The position numbers and the translations under genes were made by a program. Below are positions 1 to 11,400 of a DNA stretch of 64,000 nucleotides, piece by piece; position 1 is the stretch's first letter; every line of letters starts with the position of its first letter. The notes below the pieces were generated by a model. That model did no database searches and was not told the origin of the DNA. It saw only the letters and a program-made list of their open reading frames with translations. Source of the DNA: Acanthosoma haemorrhoidale (Eukaryota; Arthropoda; Insecta; Hemiptera; Acanthosomatidae); NCBI GenBank assembly GCA_930367205.1, contig OV884009.1, positions 105,731,189 through 105,795,188 of the forward strand, in the 5' to 3' direction.

Positions 1-51
1 ACTTTTACATTGTTTAATGTGTAGTGTAACATTCCGTTAATGTTAGTCAGG

Positions 52-2136
52 TCATTTACTTTCAGAGTAGTTTTTGCAGTCCATAGAATTGTCCGAATCA
101 GTGCAAGTGTCTTTATTGCTATGTGAAACAAATTTTCGATGTATCAGATATTTCTTGCGAGGTTGTTTAATTTTGTTAACATGCGATTTCTTTATTTCAT
201 TTTTATCTCTATATTTTACTACTGGTTTATAAGAATTATCATGCTTTCCACGGGTAGTAGTTTTTATCATTAATTGTTCATTATAAATTGTTGGAATGTC
301 TTTCCGATTTTGGTTTAGTTTTTCTATTCGATCAGTCTTATCTTTTATTATTTTTGTCTTTACTAAGTCATTTATTAGGCTTTTTTTTATATCCTTATCA
401 TGATATTTTTGAACATATTGCTCTTTTATTGATTTATTTTGTTGGTTATTTTGTCTAGTTATTCCAAGCGGTTTTGAAAAGTGAATAGTCCTTTTTTCCT
501 TTTTTATGATTATTTGGTGTTTTTCTTCATTAACTATTTTGTCGTCATTTACTACACAAATTTGCTTATTAGAAGAGCGTTGGGAATGTGCAGTCGCTTC
601 ATTAGAACATAAGTCGTCTTGTATTATCTGTTCGTCTGTTTGTTGGGGAATAAGTTGCTCTAAATCTATAGTTATTGTGTCATATTCTGGACTATCTTTT
701 ACTGAGAGTGATTCAATTTCTTCAATGTCCATGCCATCATTACTATAGTTAGTTTCGTCTTCCTTATTTTGAGTGTACTTGTTTTTTTCTTTTTCTGTTG
801 TCCTATTTTCCGAGTATTTGTGGTCTCTTTTTTCTTTTAATTTAATACCGTTTATTATTATTTCGTCATTATGACATTTTATTTCGGCTACTTCGTTAGT
901 TTTTTCTGTTTTATCCTTAAGTTTGGGTAAGGAATCAGTATGATTTAGTGCATATTCTGTTCGGGGGGTTGGTTCTTTGTCATTGCGACCGAAGTCTAAA
1001 AAATGTTCAATTTTTTGGGATATCTTATTAATTTGTTCTTTTAATTGTTTGATTTCTTTGTCCTTATCGTTTTCTGTATAGTGAACGCGATTGCTAGCTG
1101 TTCTCATAGAAACTGTTTGATTCTCTCTTTGTTGTTCTTGTCTTGGTTGGGGATTGAAATATTTTCTTTGTTCATGAGGTTTCCATGATTGGTTGTGTCT
1201 CTCGTTATTGTCTCGGTTATAGTTTGGGGTATATTGTCGGTAATTTTGTTGTATTTGGTCTTGTCTTTGTTCCCATGTTCTTTTAAAATTGGGATCATAA
1301 TTTTTTCCTAGGTAGTTGGGATTTGTTTGTCGTTGGTTATGATATTGTTGTCTTGGTTCATATATTTCCCTATGATAACTTGGTTGGTATTTGTTTCTTA
1401 TCTCATATTGTTCTCTTCTTTCGTAATGTTTATGAGGGTCAAAGTTTCTACCTTTATAATTTGATTGTTGGGGTGCGCGTTTTTGAGGTTTATCGTAAAT
1501 TCTTTCTATAATTTCATCGGTTTCTCTTTTTAGAAATTGTTCGATATCTTCAAGCGTTTCGTATTTTACATGGATAAGTTGCGCGTTTAATTCTGGGTGT
1601 AAATGTCGCTTACAATGGGTAGCTATTTGTAAATCGTATTCGACCATTTTTGCATCTTTTTGTTCTAAAGTAAATTCGTCATTAGTTCTGATTCTAGCAC
1701 TTAAATCCTCTCGTAGGATCATTAGTCTGTCAATATATGTTAAAGGATGTTCATTGTAATGGGGTTTGGTTTCATAGATTTCACAAATGCTTTTCTGGAT
1801 GGTTTTAGTGTCTCTAAATTTCTTTTTAATGTCGGTTAGTAATTGGTCTATGTTAGTATAAAATTTTTTACATGATCTTGCTTTTCCTACAAGTTTATTA
1901 CGGACGTGTGCTAATAATCTTTGATAGTTTCCTATTTTATTTGAATTATTAGCATTGCATGAATATTTGAATACTAAGTTTATACTATCTATAAAATCTA
2001 CTAAAGTGTCTGATGACCCATCGAAAGTTGGGATCAAATGAAAATCTGAATCTTTAATTATGTAATTAGTTCCGTCCATTTCTTCTGTTTCTGTAATGTT
2101 TCTTAAAAGGTTAAGTCTGTCAGTTACTGATGTCAT
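52..2136 (-). CDS. gag: Gag-like protein of errantivirus-like Ty3/gypsy element, 694 aa
   Basis: One uninterrupted 694-codon frame, starting at the ATG complementary to 2134-2136 and stopping at 52. The first 200 or so residues have the capsid-like layout of gypsy-group Gag (IPTFDGSSDTLVDFIDSI near residue 36, later RLLAHVRNKLVGKA). Residues from about 210 to 350 are rich in Gln, Asn, Arg and Tyr, then there is a short Lys/Glu-rich coiled-coil-like stretch, and the C-terminal third is Lys-rich. No CCHC zinc knuckle is visible, as is usual for errantivirus Gag; RNA binding would then fall to the basic low-complexity part. An open frame of this size is striking beside the decayed relics elsewhere in the window and suggests a young insertion. 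A following pol is expected beyond the window edge. The family call rests on residue pattern and context. Confidence 0.75.
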   Translation of the reverse strand: MTSVTDRLNLLRNITETEEMDGTNYIIKDSDFHLIPTFDGSSDTLVDFIDSINLVFKYSCNANNSNKIGNYQRLLAHVRNKLVGKARSCKKFYTNIDQLLTDIKKKFRDTKTIQKSICEIYETKPHYNEHPLTYIDRLMILREDLSARIRTNDEFTLEQKDAKMVEYDLQIATHCKRHLHPELNAQLIHVKYETLEDIEQFLKRETDEIIERIYDKPQKRAPQQSNYKGRNFDPHKHYERREQYEIRNKYQPSYHREIYEPRQQYHNQRQTNPNYLGKNYDPNFKRTWEQRQDQIQQNYRQYTPNYNRDNNERHNQSWKPHEQRKYFNPQPRQEQQRENQTVSMRTASNRVHYTENDKDKEIKQLKEQINKISQKIEHFLDFGRNDKEPTPRTEYALNHTDSLPKLKDKTEKTNEVAEIKCHNDEIIINGIKLKEKRDHKYSENRTTEKEKNKYTQNKEDETNYSNDGMDIEEIESLSVKDSPEYDTITIDLEQLIPQQTDEQIIQDDLCSNEATAHSQRSSNKQICVVNDDKIVNEEKHQIIIKKEKRTIHFSKPLGITRQNNQQNKSIKEQYVQKYHDKDIKKSLINDLVKTKIIKDKTDRIEKLNQNRKDIPTIYNEQLMIKTTTRGKHDNSYKPVVKYRDKNEIKKSHVNKIKQPRKKYLIHRKFVSHSNKDTCTDSDNSMDCKNYSESK

Positions 2137-2435
2137 AAAGTCAGTATGTGTATAATAATTGTATTTACCAAGTGAATGATGTCTTCAGTGAAGTCCAGTT
2201 TTCTTTCTTCCTTCAACTTCCTCAGATATGTAACAAATTTCTTTAGGGTATAACCTGGTGAAAATCTATTGAAATAGATCAGTACCCAATATCGGTGAAG
2301 TCCTGTCCTGTGGGGTTTCTTTCCAGAGGGATTTGCATCGGTCTTCTCACGCTATCGGAGTGGTCTCACTGTCCGTTGCCAAGTGAGGGATCTCTAGATG
2401 GTGGACTCCCGTGAATTTACTGAGTATACTGCCAG

Positions 2436-2453
2436 GTCCCTGCTCGGGGGCCA
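2436..2453 (-). other. Primer-binding site of the gypsy-like element
   Basis: On the minus strand this reads TGGCCCCCGAGCAGGGAC, directly after the LTR end. It differs from the classical tRNA-Lys primer-binding site at two positions. The T of TGG overlaps the ...AACT end of the LTR, as seen in gypsy-group elements. Confidence 0.65.
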
Positions 2454-3051
2454 GTTAAATAATCTTGTTCGAGGATAGTATTTTATAAAACTTTATTATG
2501 AATAACATTCAAAACACTGGTATATATACAAATATTAATGAATTACATCACTAGAACATTCCTTGACGAAGGTTTAAGGACAAGTGTTGGATCTTTGCCG
2601 GAGGCAGGTAGCAAAGGGTTAGGAAGGGTTGTAGAAGAGGGACAAATACAAAGGAAGGGTTGACCTTCCTTGACTGAAGTACACACTTTTAGCTAAAAAG
2701 GAATATTACATAACTGTCGCTACTCGTACCATCATCCAGGCGAGGGAATATGCATGAACTTCGGGCAACGTTTCGCTCGCTAACGGAGGTGGCACTTCGA
2801 AGGCTGCCAGCCGTAACTCTACCATTTTTCCGGATTAAAAGGATAAAGAAAGAGAAAAAAAAACGAAAAGAGAGTAAGAAGCAGAAAGTAAAGCAAAAGC
2901 GAAAAAAAATTAGTTGCCTCACGTGTCGTTTTATCTTAACACTCGTTAGCTCCCGAGTTTCGGCACCAGTTATCGTCTCCCGGCTGTAGACGATCAAAAA
3001 AAAAAGAGAGAATAAGGATGGTAATAATAGACCCAGGTTCGATTGTTAACT
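2453..3051 (-). repeat. 5' LTR of the gypsy-like element (about 599 bp)
   Basis: The ends are AGTTAA at 2453 and TTAACT at 3051, forming imperfect inverted termini. On the minus strand the LTR starts AGTTAACAATC, close to gypsy-group LTR starts. A PBS-like sequence abuts the inner end. Short open frames on both strands inside it are chance. Confidence 0.65.
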
Positions 3052-3153
3052 GGCTTTATTCTGTCCTCATCCTCTATCAATACCCAGGCTTTGTTTACAT
3101 TATACCCTGTGGTATTAGCTTAACAATGTCTTGCCACTAGCCATAACACACAC

Positions 3154-3174
3154 ATATATATATATATATATATA
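3154..3174. repeat. (TA)n microsatellite
   Basis: An uninterrupted TA run of about ten units, preceded by a short CA run. Confidence 0.9.
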
Positions 3175-3461
3175 AATTGAATATTTTACCTCTTTAAAAA
3201 TTTTCTTCACATCCAGATTATTTAGAAGTAAAACTGACTAAATGGCTTTTGGGGATAATGGGATTGCTCACTTTTACTTGTAATCCAACGTTGTGTAATT
3301 TTTTAATTAAAATTGAGGAATTAATACTGTAGTAATTGTCCATATATAGAGGTGTCGCAATTCTAGCAGCAGCGAAGTATAATGATGTTGATTTTGTTTA
3401 ATACAGTAAATTTTGCCGTGGCATGGATCCCACTATCATTGTTCGTTAGCCAAAGAAAAAA

Positions 3462-3530
3462 TATGCTAGTTTGAACCCGGGACCACCTCAATATCTAGTC
3501 GGGACCTACACCGACTGAGCAACCCTGCAC
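3462..3530 (-). repeat. tRNA-derived SINE head
   Basis: On the minus strand an A-box-like TTGCTCAGTCGG (complement of about 3512-3523) is followed some 30 bases later by a B-box-like GGTTCAAACTA (complement of about 3468-3478). This spacing fits a pol III tRNA-type promoter. No full cloverleaf is evident. Confidence 0.55.
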
Positions 3531-3721
3531 GAGTGAAATACCTTCCCAATTTGATTTAAAACGATATATTAAATATGTTATATTATGTATGCCATACCAC
3601 AGCAAACTAGATCTCCGAAATAACCTTAGGGACCACACATTGTGACCCCCCCTTTGTCTGCATCTGTGTACATTGCTTAAACTTTATGCTAGAGTTTGGA
3701 CAATAATAATTCATATTGGGG

Positions 3722-3812
3722 AGCTCCTGCACCCGTGCAAGGCACCTCAGTAGGTACAGCCCCCCCTACTAGTTTGGAAAAGCCCAGGTTCGAGTCCCGG
3801 CTCCAAGTTTTA
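3722..3812 (+). repeat. tRNA-derived SINE head
   Basis: An A-box-like CCTCAGTAGG near 3745 and a perfect B box GGTTCGAGTCC at 3788-3798 lie in tRNA-like spacing. A T-rich stretch follows. The intervening anticodon region is degenerate, so a functional tRNA is unlikely. Confidence 0.6.
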
Positions 3813-5308
3813 CTTAGTCAGTTTTTTTTTCATTTTATTTGATTAAGCATTTCTGCCTCTGAAAATGGCATTTTTATCTAATAAACAAAAATGGAAAATA
3901 CACATATCACATCATATACATATTTAATGTGATTTGAGGAACGTACATGTCTCATACCTGTTTGCATGTAGAGCCACCTCAGACAATAACGCCTAGCGAA
4001 TTGTTAAATAATGCTGTAGAGTGTGCAAATATCTGTTCATCTTTTCAGAGACCATTTCAGAGTTGTAGCTTTGTGTTTGTGGCAAAGGGTGTTGATAACA
4101 ATATGCAATGGTAACAATATTGGATTGTCCACTCCACGGGCCGGACCGCTCGTCGATATTTCACTGAAACGAACGCTTTCATTGTATACATGAATATACT
4201 TTTTAAAGTTTTAATTAACGTTAATTAAAGTTTGTCGCATGAACCGTTGTTGTTCTTTTTATTGATTTACCGGTTGGAAATTCCAGTTTCATCACTTCAT
4301 TTAAAAAATATACTCTGCTGTGGATAATTAAGAAATACAAATCTATGAGCTTTATTTTGTCTGTATCGTCTTTTTTGCTATTTATTTTTATAACATATAT
4401 TTGTGAGCATCAGTGGCTCTTACGTATGGCATACCCTAAAATAAAAAAAACGTTTGTTTGGCCCGTATGAATAAATAAAGGCGAAATAAAAATTCCTTAG
4501 TCGGTTTGATTCTCTGAATAACGACTTAATGTTCATCTCTATATCATTGTGGAAAACTTAAAATATGAAGTAATCGTAGACTGAGAGGCTAGTTGAAATT
4601 CTTTGTTAGTTGTGGAAATTTCTCAACCAATGACTATAATAAAGGATTTTGTTTGGCCAACGTGAGATCGTATTACACTACCCTTTGCGATTGTTTCTTC
4701 ACGAGGAGCCTGGCGAGGCGATGTGGTTGCCTTGAATTTCCGACATTATTTCTTCTTTGTCAGTGACAGTTGACAGTTTTATAATGCTAAGAATATTATA
4801 ATGCTAATATTATATAAAATGCTAAAAGTAGAAGGGGCTTGAGCAGAACTGTATACCTGCCTCGTGACTTCATGGAAATCATATTTTTAAGTAAGCAACC
4901 GCATCCCTCCAAGACCTCCCTACTTCCCAGAATCTTATCCTTTTCTTATACACATATATCTCAGCTTTAGCCCCAGACCCCACTCGTCCCTAGACATTCC
5001 ACCCAGTATCTAGTAACGTAACTCGTAATATTTGTATATACCAGTGTTTTGCTTGTACTTCATAATAAAGCTTTTCTTTCTTTTCTTTTAAAAGACTCTC
5101 CTCTACAAAGATTACATAACTGACGATGATTGCCTTTGTACTTCTACCGTGGTTCGCCACATTAATCCTTATCTGTTTCTTCAAAACTTAATATGGATTT
5201 AACATTGTTTCTTAACCGTTAAATCTGAAACAAAAATAAAATTCAGCTTTTTACCACAGCTAGTAAAGCGTGATAAAACTTGTCTGTATATGTGGTTATT
5301 GTTTGTAG
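3813..5308. other. AT-rich upstream intron sequence of the SLC6 gene
   Basis: No exon with SLC6 TM1-3 signatures was recognised here, nor any transposon protein. Short open frames show no family resemblance. Confidence 0.5.
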
Positions 5309-5442
5309 GCGCGGAGTGCTGGAGATGTACCGAAGTGATGGACTGCACGATTTGGGCTTCCCCAAGTGGCAGCTTGCCATATGCGTCTTTGTCGTCTACT
5401 GCGTTCTCTACCTTTCTCTGTTCAAGGGTGTCAAGTCCACAG
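5309..5442 (+). CDS. SLC6 transporter exon A: end of extracellular loop 2 and TM4
   Basis: Acceptor TTTGTAG precedes 5309 and donor GTACTA follows 5442. It reads [16 protein letters not shown], then the TM4 stretch [19 protein letters not shown] and KGVKSTG. The first base completes an upstream codon, so at least one exon lies upstream. The Gly codon is split with exon B. Confidence 0.95.
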
Positions 5443-8400
5443 GTACTAATTCACATCTGTTCATGTCATAATTCAAAAATATCCTACATGAAATTTTACA
5501 TCTATACACTGAAGATACTAATGGATTTCATTAAAGGAAACCCTTTAAATTAGATATAAAGGTTTTAAAAAGTGTTGTGTTAATTTTAGTGAGGAATGTA
5601 TTTTACGTTTTACTTATAGTTAAGATAAAGCATTATTTCTTTGATAATATTTAAGGAAGAAGAAGAGTGTGTTAGTCCAGTAGAAAGATAGCCAAAAAAA
5701 GGAGTTGGGTTGCAAAAGGTGGAGTAATTTTGATTTTTAGACATCTTGCATACCCCTCTCGTGTAAAATCCAAGTTTTCAACCTCCACCCCCCTTGTGTG
5801 CTTTCCGCCATTTTTAAAAAAAAACGCTAAGAAAAAAAACTTTTTTTTAGTTTTTACTCAGTAACTCGCTTCCAGTGCATTTTAGGGGAAAGGATTCTAT
5901 TAGCAATTTTAAAAATCGTCAGAATTACTGAAAGTTTGATAAGTAACACGTTAAAAAATTAGGAACAGATACTGAGATCAGGTGCTTTGAAAATCTGCAA
6001 ACATGTCAAAATGTTAGATATGTAAGTGGTTTCCCCTTAATAACTTTTTTTTAGTGCAAAATTCATAACAACTAATCTTGTAGAGTATTATATTGCCTAT
6101 AAGATTCATAAAAAATATTTGCAATTACTCCTAATAGATACCGAGAAATGTTGCGTTAACAATTTTAGTGAAAGTGGGCTATAAACTCCAAATAATGTAT
6201 CATCCTCAATCAAATTCTTTAGTAAATAAATACTTTCCTGACGTGATCACAACCAAACGAATTATTCTAATTTATTCAAATTTGGTAGGAATGTTCCTTG
6301 AAATTAGGAATAATTATGTATGTGTAGGAATTTTTAATTTGTGAATCCGTTTCAAGAAGGGGGCCGTTTTAACGGTTCCATTTAATCGAATCTGTTTGTT
6401 ACGAAGTCTCGACCAAACCCGTGACGTTAATAAACTAACTGAATGGCTTTCCAGTCACAATCCTTTCCCAGCTGTGAAATACTTAATGCCAATAGGTAAT
6501 GGAGTGATTGGAGGTGAAGACGTAAACTGCCACCTGTCCCGGGTGGTTGGTTCTAGAGAAATGAATGTAGTTACAAACAGAAATTTTGAGAACGTACATT
6601 ACCGACGTAAAGATGGAGTGGTTTCTCTGCCAACAGCTGTTAACCACGTCAACACGCACAATGAAAAAATAGCTGGTGATCCTCTTACACTTTTCCATAG
6701 GATGATCATGACAAAGACCATTATAAGTCTGACGATGATCTGAAAAAAAACTTTGAGTACGAACTGGCTCCCTTTCCATTGTCATTTTTCTTAGAAGAAG
6801 GAATTCGCATAGGAAGAGAGTCCACATTTTAGTCTGCTTTCACGCCAGTGCCAAGTCACACAGAAATGGGAAAGAGCAAAGTTAATGTAGTAGACGGAGG
6901 CTACCTCCAGTATAGAGTTCATTGGAATCAGAGTGAATGTTTTTCATGCTATTTTTAAGAAAAATGTAACCTACATACAGCGATGGTACAATGTTTCCAC
7001 AGATGCCAAAGAATAAAAACAAATCACTTTTCATCTCATTGCTTCAGAAGGGATTCAGCAAACACAAATGGTCACCAAGTAGGCAAGAGACAATGCAGAT
7101 GTGTAAATTTCCATTTCGTTGTCATCCGAATACGATTCTCTTGTTGTTACTGGAGAAAGCATTGACCTCTTAGTTTTGGTGGTGGTTTTAGCACCAGACA
7201 ATGAGTTCTTTATAAGATCTGGAAGCGGTAACATGGGAGATGCGTGGTACTCCAAAACATCTTTCAAATAAAAAGATATTGTGGGAAACATTCAAATTCC
7301 ATGCGATAAGTAGTTGAGATTTTAACCTCTTTGTTTGGGCAGGGGAAAATTAAGTTTTGTACCACTTGTGAGAGTGATGTTTCCCACAATAAACGTGTTG
7401 CCATTTTTAAAGATCCAGCTTAAGAAAAAGAGAAGATCGTGGAAACTACTGTAACTTTCATTGTGACCCTTACCCCTTACCCAGGTAACTGAACACCTCT
7501 ATAGATACGTTGAGGTATTTTCGCTTTGCTAAAGCTGCTACAAACGCCAAATTCGATTCGGTACGCCTACCTCCGATAAGCGTTACAGTATTTCTAACAA
7601 GGGATGCTGATATAGAACTTATTTGCTAGTTCGAACGTGGATGGGGTGTGAAAAAGACGCCCTCAACGGGGGCTGGAAGAAGGATATTAAACCCCTAACT
7701 CCAGTGCCAATGAATAAAGAAGCAGCTCCACTGGCATTTCTGAACAAAAATGCAAAAAGGCTTGCGGCATCAAATGTAGCTGCGAAAATGATGATCCTCC
7801 ATTGTATGTATTCATTGTGGATTCTAATCGGTAATGCACCAGATGTCGAATACAACATTGGGAACAATGCAACTTGGACGATCTGGTACCTATTGGTCGA
7901 AGTGATGAACTATAAGCACTAAACACATCTTGGCCTATAAACGACCAAAAGTCATGAATTTTTAACTCAAAATTCTGTATCATTAAAATAGTTATATTTT
8001 GTTAAAATATAAGTATTTGTAAATTGTTGTCAAAATATTTTTATTCCCCAAGAATTTACATGAATCTTTATATAATAATGTATAATAAATATGATATTAC
8101 ATTCAGGAATACTAATTTGAACAAAGGGTAATATATATTCAGTTTCTAGTCCATTTTCACTATTTAATTCACTATTTAATCCTTTATAAGAATGGTTATG
8201 ATGCCTTTTGGACCGCACTAAAAAATAGTTACTAAGGACCTTTTGCAATCCAAAATGATCTCTACTGGGCTATGTAGGTAAGTGCTAATAATGTGTGCAG
8301 GTAAGGTGGTGTGGGCGACGGCGACCATGCCATACGTGGTTCTCACCATCCTCTTGGTGCGTGGTCTTATGCTTCCAGGCGCTATGACTGGCATCAAGTA

Positions 8401-11400
8401 CTATCTCCAACCGGAGCTGTCTAAGCTCAAGGAAACACAAGTATGCCATATATTAATTCCTTTTCATTATTTCATATTCTTATTTGTTTTTGTTTATTCA
8501 GCTTTTGTAATATTTTTACGAAGAATAATTGGAGTACATGGTATATACTCTTCTACTTATTTTTATTTTTTTTATGGAACAAACATCTATTTATCTATTA
8601 CAACGATGTGTTATTTTAATCTAATGAAATTGTTACAGAGCCACTGTTTAGAGTACTCATATATATATATATATATATATATCACGCCAATTTCAATGAA
8701 ACTTTTTTGGGTGTTATTAGACTAGAAAATATATGACATGTGTACGAACGTTTTTACCGAACCACCCTGAGAGGTGAGAAAAAATATATTTTAAGTTTAA
8801 AACTTTCAACCAGTTCTTTTCATCATAATTTCGATATTTGTTTTTTTAACCACTAAACGGTCAGAATTTTCCCCCGATCAAGAATCCACGTTTGGATTTA
8901 GGAAATTCGTCCCCGTTTATCCACTACGCCAAAAACAACGACCATTAAAATAGCAGTTCTTTTTCCTCCACAAAAGGTCCAGATTCTTCAACCGATCAAG
9001 AATCTGCGGTCGGATTTTTAAATTCGCTCTCGTTTCGCCGCTATTTTTTTTTGTTGGTTTTTAAAAAAGTAGAGGATATTTTAGATTAAACATAAACCCC
9101 GAAGGGTCGAGAATCGCTGAATTTGAAAAAAAAATAAAACAAAACATCTTCCATTGAGGGGAGATCGCATTTTTTTTTCGAAGTTTTTCATGCGGGGGAA
9201 AAAAAAAGCGAAATTAAAAAATTGTTCAGTCAATGTTTCCAATATAAATTTAGAGCACTTAAACCGGTCGGTCAGTTCTCCAATTAATTCGTATCCTCCT
9301 CATCGTAAAGTAAGTCAAGCAATTTATTTTAGAAAACTTCGTTATTTTTTGTTCTCTTTCGAAGAAGTTCGTATTCTTTTTCAGCACACCTCAAAACTAA
9401 TTTTAGCTAGATTATAAAATAATTATTTTTTGGCTAGATTCGCCGAAAGGGGAGTTTGTATTTTATCCCCTTGAATCACCATAACTCGTCTGTAAAGATT
9501 ACTTTCAGAGATTAGGTTGGACGTATTTATGAGTAAGAAAAATTATTAAGTAAACAGAAACACCGCTTTATTTTAAATCTCCATTCGCTAATTTATTTAT
9601 GGATACCTAGATGTTGTAATTACGTGTAGTTAATATATGGATATCTGTAACGTTAGGTATAAATATAATTAGGTATAAGTAGGGTAAAGCCCTTCTGAAC
9701 TTATCGCCATTTTTGTGGGTTTCAAACCAAAATGGAGGAAATGAGAAGTGAAAATTGTTACCCCCCAAAAAAATCATTTTTTTCTCTAAAATTTGTATTC
9801 AAAGATATTTCGGGTTGCGACAAATGGGAACCTGTCCAAAGACGGTCTAACACTTTTACTTTTTATTAATAATGACTGGATATAGTTTCAAAACACTCAA
9901 TAATGCAGTCATATATATCATTTGCCAATAATTTCGTTGTAAAATAAATATTAGTGGTACATATTATCATTATAAGAAATATTACTGTTTATATAAAAGA
10001 TGACTGTGGAAAAATAAAATGTTTATTAATCTAGCCATTATATTTTGTATGAGCAGGTGTGGGTGGATGCGGCAGTCCAGATATTCTACTCAGTGGGTGC
10101 AGGCTTCGGGGTCCATCTGTCCTATGCCAGTTATAATAACTTTAACAATAACTGTTTCTCGTAAGTTCTTGTAAACGTACACCATCATCTTTTCTTTTAC
10201 CAATGCATCATTTGAGCTTCCCACCTGTCTAGTAGCTAAGCAAAGGTTTAATCCCAATTTTTGTAGAAGATGACATTTTTGATAACATGAAGTTTGTTAA
10301 AATTCGCTTGTTTTCTTCGTTTTCATTAGTGAAAACACGGGTTTCAGATTTAAAAAAAAATAACGAAAACCTAAAAATGTAATTTTGCATGTTTTGTTTT
10401 GTTATTTTTTTTTTAGATATATTGACAATTCAAAATAAAAATAAATATTTTGTTTCAGCTTAGAAAAACCAAATTGTCAAAAGTCATTTTTGTCCCTATC
10501 CCTCTGCCTGCCTGTTGACCTTGTAAACCCATCTCTCCTCAGTTTGTTCCACTGGCCTTCCTCGTTCCACTTATTGAGTTGTAATTGAGATATATGTGTG
10601 CAATAATGGCTATTCAACACTTTTGTTTGTTAGTGATTGCATCATAACTTCGGCAGTGAACAGTTTCACATCATTCTTCTCTGGGTTTGTCATCTTCACT
10701 TACCTTGGTTTCATGAGCTACAAGCAAGGTATACCCATCAGCTCAGTAGCCACAGAAGGTGAGTATCCAACTTATGATAACATAAAATGTATATGTGCTG
10801 CCCCTATTTACTCAGCTATTAAGTACAACAGCTCAAAACCTTTTAAGAAAGTGAGTAAAGCTCCTTATCATCAGTGTTTGGCATTAGCAGATAACATGAT
10901 AGGTATTAGCAGATAACATGATAGGTATTAGCAGATACCATGATAGGTATTAGCAGATGGCATGGTTGGTATTAGCAGATAACATGGTACTATATTAGCA
11001 GATAATATAGTGCTTACTAGCAGATGACATGGTTGACAGATACATCTGCAGTAATACAAATAATGTGTCAAGTCAACCACGCCCTATTATCCTGCTGACA
11101 ATACCATCAAGGTCAAAACAGCTATAATGTGTAACGTTAATCTTATTAATATGAAAGTGTGGTTGCAATTGGGTGTAAGCCACTTAGAAAAAACTATTAA
11201 CTAAGTATTATAACTACTATAACTACGTACGGGATTCAGCTACCGCAATACATACAGTACAGCCCACATCGACTCCCAAGGCCATCCTGCCACGCTCCAG
11301 CTGTGACTGCCAGACAGCCATCGCACAGCTCACCCAACAAGTAACCGTGCTGGCCAACTCAATGAACAGACGTGAAGAAAACGGGTCCGCTCGGCGATAC

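Larger units (their letters stand above)
1..3051 (-). mobile_element. Errantivirus-like Ty3/gypsy retrotransposon, 5' part (LTR, PBS, gag)
   Basis: Read on the minus strand, an LTR (3051 to 2453) with AGTTAA...TTAACT ends is followed by a primer-binding-site-like stretch, a leader of about 300 bases, and a long gag frame. The pol frame would continue below base 1. AGTTAAC termini and a gag without a zinc knuckle are typical of insect errantiviruses of the gypsy group. The element lies in an upstream intron of the SLC6 gene, in antisense orientation to it. Its second LTR is outside the window, so insertion age cannot be judged here. Confidence 0.8.

Noticed and set aside
2689..2997. Open frames on both strands of about 80-100 codons
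   Set aside because: They lie inside the LTR and are low-complexity Lys/Phe stretches.
5290..5553. Overlapping 87-codon frame around exon A
   Set aside because: It is a shadow of the SLC6 exon in another frame; only the frame giving [10 protein letters not shown] continues into exon B.
9154..9417. 87-codon plus-strand open frame in SLC6 intron B-C
   Set aside because: Composition is Phe/Lys/Ser-rich as expected from AT-rich DNA, and there is no family resemblance or splice context.
10883..11036. CRISPR-like regular repeat
   Set aside because: The units are directly adjacent without spacers, and the setting is eukaryotic; it is a minisatellite.
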